A stretch of 64,000 bases of DNA from Camellia lanceoleosa (Eukaryota > Streptophyta > Magnoliopsida > Ericales > Theaceae): positions 156,990,246-157,054,245 of the forward strand of contig CM045763.1 of the NCBI GenBank assembly GCA_025200525.1, given 5' to 3'. The notes beneath the pieces are model-generated. The model saw only the letters and a program-made list of their open reading frames with translations. It ran no database searches and was not told the origin of the DNA. The position numbers and the translations under genes are program-made. This document shows, in pieces, positions 58,836 to 64,000 of the stretch; positions within the stretch are counted from its first letter, which is position 1, and every line of letters starts with the position of its first letter.

Positions 58836-60619
58836 CCAGAATGTCCATGAGTTGGATCAAAAGTGTTTTGGAGATTGGCATAATTCTCAGTGGTGCAGAA
58901 GTGTGCAAATAGAGGCAACATGAGGCATGGTAACGGATTTCCGAGCGAAGTCAATCGAGCGTGCATGTGCCGCTCTCCTCGAGGCTATTTTAATTGCTTT
59001 GTATAGTTAGTTAATTTGTAAATTAATTAGTTAATGTGTTAGCTAATTTAATTCATCGTTGTAAATTCTTAACTAGCTTAGCATAGTTAATTTCCAATTC
59101 AATGTTGTAATAATGAGTCTAATTAGATAATTAGATTAGTTGCTTAGCCTAGCATAGCTAGTTTGTATTATTCATTCGGACCCTCCGTCGAGAGGGCGAA
59201 TTTTGTAATAAGTATGCGTGAGTGTGTGAATGTCTTCCAACCCCACGTCTTTCTCCCTTTTACTTAACCGCTTACGATGGTTAGTTCTAGGTCATGTTTT
59301 GATTAACATCCTTATGCTTGCATGTTTGCATTCATTCATCTGTCTTGTATGCACCGGGCTTGGTGCATCATATAAACTGTATTGTATTTCAATACATTTA
59401 CTTGAATACGTGTTCAACAGCATGTTATCAAGTTGCATTTCATATGCCATCTTAGAATAGCCGAGCCTATTTTAGTTGCATTTTTGCATGTGTTGCATTA
59501 AGCATCTTAACATAGCTAGGATCATGCGTTGATTACTAACTAGTTGTTGTTTTGGCTCGGAGTACACTGTAAGTGTTTATGCTTTAGCATCCCTACATGT
59601 GTGTTATTAATTGCCATGATAGCATGCTTGCCATGAGGCTATGTGCTTATATGATATAACTGCCTAAATGCCTGTGGGTGAAGGTTGGATTTCTTGAATT
59701 GGAACAATTCATCGAAATGCGAGTTTTAAGCCCACTCAGAGTGGCAAATTAAAATCATGTTTTCCAAGCGCACTTGAGGGTGGCAAAATCCACGTCTTAG
59801 CCTACTTGCAAGTAGCACCTTCAAACCATTTTCAAACAAACATGAGATGTTTTGTTCCAACTTAGGCGATCTAGTCTATATTTGTATGTTGTGCGCATCA
59901 CGTAGTAAGCTAGCTAATAAACCGGAATAAGAACACATCTGTTTTCAAAAACAAAATATCATGCTTAGTAAAGGCCGATCTTTTTGATCGGGCGAGCGGG
60001 GGTGCTCATTACATAACCTTCCCTTCTCGTACCCAAGTTCCCGAGCCGAGGCAACTTTGGTGATGACGGACACGTGGCCTTAGGCATGAGTCAGGGTTTC
60101 CTAAATTTCCCAAAACAAAAACATTTAGGTGGCGACTTTGTATCTGGCAAAGCAGTCCATGTTTGGCACTTTATTAAAATCAGTTTTCCAAAACGATTTG
60201 CCAGATTTGGACTCTTTGGCGATTTATCAATCTTGCATTGCACTTTGCAAGATTAGATTCAGAACCGTGACATTGAGTCCGAACTGTAGTAATGAATGAA
60301 CAAAACGGATTTCGCGCCATTCGCGGGGAGCCAGGACGTTCGGGCACATCTACACCCCTCTTTTGATTTAATACCCAAACCCTAGGTTTGTTCACAATAC
60401 CCCAAATTCTACCATTGTTACACAACAACCCATAACTAAGTTAAAAGCCATATAAAAGTGTAGAAATTCCCTACCTTGAGGAGAGAAGACGAGCCAAGCA
60501 AGGATGAAACTTCAAAGATGCTCAAATCCAACTCTATTTGGATCAAAGCAGAGATCTAGATGCTTACTCTTTTTAACAAAGGCAAATGGGTGGAGAAATC
60601 ACTAGACCTAGGTGAAAAT

Positions 60620-60621
<2 letters not shown>

Positions 60622-60661
<40 letters not shown>

Positions 60662-60682
60662 TGTGTGTGTGTGTGTGTGTGT
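60622..60682. repeat. (GA)n(GT)n compound microsatellite
   Basis: About 19 GA units run straight into about 12 GT units within LTR G. The equivalent leader of LTR I has only a few CT repeats, so the expansion is specific to this copy. Confidence 0.95.
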
Positions 60683-60782
60683 TTTTTAGAGAAAAAGGGT
60701 CTCAACTTTAGGGTTAAGGAAGAAAAGATCTGAAAAAGTGATGTAAAAAGTCATTTTCACGAACTAATATACGCATAGTCCG

Positions 60783-61035
60783 CTCGAGCGCAAGAAGTGC
60801 TACTCGAGCGTCAAGACACAATGAAGGAGACGCACACCACTAGAGCTCAAGAATTGACATTGGAGCGTAGAAAACACACATCCAATAGTTTTACAGACAT
60901 TTGACCAACCGCTCGAGCGCAAGAAGTGGCCGCTCGAGCTAAGCCCGCTCGAGTGTAAAATACACTCTCCCAGTAGTTTTGCAAGCTTGCAAAAGTACTG
61001 AGAGTTTGCAAAGCCCGCTCGAGCGCAAGAAGTGC
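60783..61035 (-). repeat. CTCGAGCG motif cluster in LTR G
   Basis: About ten copies of GCTCGAGCGCAAGAAGTG, ACTCGAGCG or CCGCTCGAG are separated by 25-40 bp. The TTTGCAAACTCTCAGTA linker (minus strand) is shared with LTR I. Confidence 0.82.
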
Positions 61036-61239
61036 CACTCAAGCGGAGGAGCAAAAATCTGGGCAACAAGAGTTTGGAAATGAAGCAACCAACCTACGCC
61101 AAACACAACCACAACAAACCAAAAGACAAACTTAAAGAAAACCACGGGAATAAGAGATGAACCATAACATTAAACCATGAAACCCGAGTCCGGAGTACGA
61201 CAAGGATCGGGTCAAAACCGGAATCGCTATATCACATAT

Positions 61240-62301
61240 GAAGGATCAATAATTCTTGTCTTCACTTTTCAAACTAAAAAATAGATTAGTTGAAGTGTTG
61301 GATATGGAATCCAATCCTATGTCTTAATTCCTCCAAACAAATACCTTTATTTGGACAGACTATATAAAAGAGGATTACAATCTATAAACTGTTAGTTCTA
61401 AGATTATTTGTTCCTAGACTATTTGGCTAGATATGATTTGTATCTCATGTTTATTTTGTCATGGCATTAGATGTTAGAAAATAACTATCCTAGTGAATAT
61501 CATATTTGTTTGAAAAAATTATGAAAAAGGATAGTTGTTCAAGAAAATTAATTTGTCATTCTCAATTATTTAATTTGTCATTCTCAATTAATTTGGTGAA
61601 ATGCAAAACGAATCCTTCCAAAGATTTGTAAGTAGTGACAATGTAAAACTTGATTTTATATATATATATATATATATATTTTAGGATGGAATTTGTAGCA
61701 TGTTTCAAAGTTTTAAATTTTTTTTATTAATCAGCAAAAAATTAAATTTTATTGATGAATCCAGTGCAATATTTAATACACTTTGCCAAAGTCCCGTAAT
61801 CTATACTATATATACTATATATATATAAGCAAATGTAGTGGGGTATGAGAATTCTCCAAACTCTTAATATTAAACTCTTACACATTCTCTCTCCTACGTG
61901 TTACCTCTCAAGACTCTCCCACTTTTCTTAATTTTTAATCATTTGTCAATTATCTAAATCTCAAAAGCCAAAAATTAAGCAATCGAACAATATTTCCAAC
62001 CTTACCAAAAACTAGCATTTGCACTGTTGTGACAATGTCATTTCTACATTGTAAATATCAACTCGTTAGTTTAACATTATCACACGTCATTAGAACAAAT
62101 TTAGGAGTTTTTTCTTTAAAGATTTTTAAGAATGTTTATGAATAGTAAGATTCTTCAATTTAAAGTTATTCTTTAAGAAACGATAGAACAAGTGCCATAA
62201 AAGATGAGATGAGTAGTATTGACGGATACCAAAAAACCTCCCACCAAACTGAGAAGATATTTGATGCTTTTGAAGGAATAATCCACGCTATTCATATTTA
62301 T
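61240..62301. other. AT-rich DNA without a recognised gene
   Basis: This 1.06-kb stretch between LTRs G and L has no frame of interest. It holds a TA microsatellite (about 61656-61679). TCTATACTATATATACTATA begins at about 61800 after an A, which resembles the 5' end of plant Helitrons; I could not find the matching CTRR end. This may be the oldest DNA in the window, the site into which G and L inserted. Confidence 0.5.
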
Positions 62302-62516
62302 TGTCACGCCCCAAACCTGCCCCTAAAAGTTTGGACATGACCTAATCAAAAACAGACAAATAACTTAATATACATAATATATGGAGCCTTGACGGAAGCA
62401 CCAAAGTTTAACAAAATACTAGACTCCATTGAGCTGCCTCTGATATGCCAGGATCATATGCATTATATACATTACAATAACTAATCACAAGCCAAAACTA
62501 TACCTTGAGCATCAGC

Positions 62517-62537
62517 CATATATATATATATATATAT
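62517..62537. repeat. (TA)n run in LTR L
   Basis: About ten TA units sit where LTR K also has a TA run (37193-37208 and 48093-48108), so the run is an old LTR feature with variable length. Confidence 0.9.
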
Positions 62538-63239
62538 CCATACAGACCCAGCCCTAAGATCGGGCATAAACAAAAGCCATATACACACAACCGTAAATGG
62601 GTATTCAACACCTGACAACACCTTAACAAAGCTTCACGAAACTCAGTGGACTCGCTTAATGCTCGGACTCATAAAGGTTGAAAAAGGGAACGGACGTCCC
62701 GGGGTAAGGATTGACCTCCTGGTTAGTTACCTACAAAAGCAGACATACAGAGGGTGAGCTGAGCTCAGTGAATAGTACTACTTACTTGATACAATGCTTA
62801 ACTTGAATTAAAAGAAAACAACTAAATTCGTAGCTTGTCAACACTTATCGAACTCTAAATAGTGTTCAAAGTTCCTTGGAATCAGTTGAGATTAGAATCA
62901 TGTACTTATCAAGCTTCAAACCATATACTTGAAAACCTATACTTAACTGCCTAACATATACTTATCACTCTTCGAAACATACACCTGAAACATTTACTTA
63001 AACTTCATAACATGTACTTACCAAACTTAAAACATACACTTAACATTTTCAAAACACCTCCTCAAGCATACAATGCAAATCCCACATAATGGGCTTAGAC
63101 TCTATTTGGAAACATACTAGCTTGAACATCTTGAAATATACTAACTTGAACATCTTGGTATACATTACATATCAACACAGTAGTCTGATGCTGTGCAAAG
63201 TATATAAGAGCCCTAGGCCCAATCCTACAACATAAACAT

Positions 63240-63450
63240 AATGGTTATAATTGAAACATGTGGCACGAGGCCCTTGTAACTTGTGACACGAGGCCCTTGT
63301 AACATATGGCACTAGGCCCTTGTAACATATGGCACTAAGGCCCTTGGAAGTTGGCATAAAGCCCTTGAGAGTTGGCGTGAAGCCCTTGTAAACATATTGG
63401 CATTAAAGCCCTTGAAAGTTGGCATATAGCCCTTGGCCTCATAGTTTCAC
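63240..63450 (-). repeat. degenerate GGC..GCC hairpin repeats in LTR L
   Basis: Minus-strand units such as GGGCCTCGTGCC, GGGCCTAGTGCC, GGGCTTTATGCC and GGGCTTTAATGCC occur 22-31 bp apart. They have the same design as the 29-bp units of K but different arms and spacers. Confidence 0.8.
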
Positions 63451-63474
63451 AAAAGGCTCGTAGCCATATTAATT

Positions 63475-63609
63475 CACGAATGGCTCTAAGCCACATTGAT
63501 TCACAGACGGCTCTAGGCCACATTGGTTCACAGACGGCTCTAGGCCACATTGGTTCACAGACGGCTCTAGGCCACATTGGTTCACAAACGGCTCTAGGCC
63601 ACATTGGTT
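63475..63609 (-). repeat. 27-bp tandem array, five copies, in LTR L
   Basis: Unit starts at 63475, 63502, 63529, 63556 and 63583 are each 27 bp apart. The unit is CACAGACGGCTCTAGGCCAC plus ATTGGTT. The period of nine codons keeps frames open on both strands (PMWPRAVCE-type peptides), which are not genes. Confidence 0.92.
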
Positions 63610-64000
63610 CACACATTCATAATTTCCTTGGTACAGTCCAAAAGTTCACAAGATTTCACATATGATGTGCATAACTTCACAACCTTTTTGATGTTTCCAC
63701 AAGTTCATAATGGTTCACTTATCCACAGCTTTACCATTTACATCCATAACTTCATAAAGATTCTCATTCATAGTGTAGCTATGTTTTGTATCACCACAAG
63801 TTTGACAACAAGGTGTGTAACGTCAAGACATAACGTCAATACATAATAAATTGCGTAAAGATTCATTGAGGTACTATTACTCACAGTGCTGTGAGGATGT
63901 GCCAGTTCCTCCCTGCGTGTGTCCTGCACACAATCATAACTTAGACATTAATTCTCTTTCCTCTTAAATCATTGAAACCATTCCGTGTGTTCTTACACTT

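Larger units (their letters stand above)
56043..60354 (+). mobile_element. solo Tat/Ogre-type LTR E (4.3 kb, TSD CCCCT)
   Basis: E starts TGTAGACACCTCATTTTTGA, ends GGGCACATCTACA and is flanked by CCCCT at 56038-56042 and 60355-60359. Joining the flanks restores an uninterrupted LTR G. Inside are a U3 cluster of GGTCGATCGGC motifs (56265-56385), a hairpin AAGCTTGTTCAACAAGCTT, a TATA box (about 56526-56530), GCATG-rich body, a second CCGATCGG cluster (58723-58835), AATTAATTA-type sequence and the conserved tail with GTGGCGACTTTG. Frames inside are not gene-like. Confidence 0.95.
60360..61234 (-). mobile_element. LTR G, outer part (minus strand)
   Basis: The reverse complement starts TGATATAGCGATTCCGGTTT at 61234 and follows the head of LTR I (51184-51720 and beyond): TGACCCGATCCTTGTCG, the CTCGAGCG cluster, then leader text. 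In place of the short CT stretch of LTR I it carries a (GA)n(GT)n microsatellite (about 60622-60682). It is cut at 60360 by E. Confidence 0.85.
62302..64000 (-). mobile_element. LTR L, related to K, partial (minus strand)
   Basis: On the minus strand the LTR ends at 62302 with AGGTTTGGGGCGTGACA. Upstream of that (62320-62760) it parallels the end of LTR K: GTCCAAACTTTTAGGGGCAG, the TATATATA run after GGGCTGGTCTGTAT-like text, and an ACC(A/T)GGAGGTC(A/G)ATC block. No primer site lies beyond 62302, so this is a 3' or solo LTR. Its start is outside the window. It contains arrays of GGCC-type hairpins (63240-63610). Confidence 0.85.

Overview
This window looks like gene-poor nuclear DNA of a flowering plant. 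I find no intact host gene, tRNA or rRNA. Nearly all of it is nested Ty3/gypsy LTR retrotransposons. The evidence is long terminal repeats with TG...CA-type ends, 5-bp target-site duplications (TSDs), tRNA primer-binding sites, polypurine tracts and scraps of gag and pol. The species cannot be read from the sequence. The Tat/Ogre-type elements with 3.8-5.3 kb LTRs and a tRNA-Arg primer site point to an angiosperm, probably a eudicot. Elements are lettered A-L here for reference.

Layout. 1-5824: 3' untranslated tail and 3' LTR of Tat/Ogre element C (+). 5825-8218: satellite-like 3' UTR material in the opposite orientation, probably the far part of element B. 8219-~14485: 5' LTR and truncated body of Tat/Ogre element A (+). 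~14486-22504: body and 5' LTR of Tat/Ogre element B (-). 22505-55592: a large chromovirus (Tekay/Del-like) element I (+). Its 5' LTR is cut by B and by complete element H (23391-31778, TSD TGGAC). Its body is cut by complete element K (34449-48353, TSD CTAGG), which itself holds Tat/Ogre solo LTR D (38369-43708, TSD TGGAT). Its 3' LTR is cut by solo LTR J (52243-54508, TSD GTGGT). 55593-56042 and 60360-61234: an older minus-strand LTR G of the same family as I. G was split by I and by Tat/Ogre solo LTR E (56043-60354, TSD CCCCT). 61242-62301: AT-rich DNA with no recognised gene. 62302-64000: minus-strand LTR L, related to K, running out of the window.

Insertion order read from the interruptions: G is oldest, then I inside G, then K, H, J and B inside I. 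D is inside K, A and probably C are inside B, and E is inside G. Nesting therefore reaches four levels. None of the elements can be autonomous. A and B share the same internal pol deletion, I keeps a gag with stops and only the last residues of pol, and H and K are essentially non-coding. All would have needed proteins in trans.

The most interesting material is inside the LTRs. Each Tat/Ogre LTR has two clusters of short GC-rich palindromic motifs, one upstream of a TATA box and one about 1.6-3.6 kb further in. The motif type differs between LTR copies but matches between the two clusters of one copy. The two LTRs of K are close to identical except for one block, where the motif has been exchanged for another. 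There are also hypervariable 27-, 29-, 31-, 39-, 42-, 46- and 158-bp tandem arrays, which look like seeds of satellite DNA. All similarity statements were made by eye; no alignment or database search was run.
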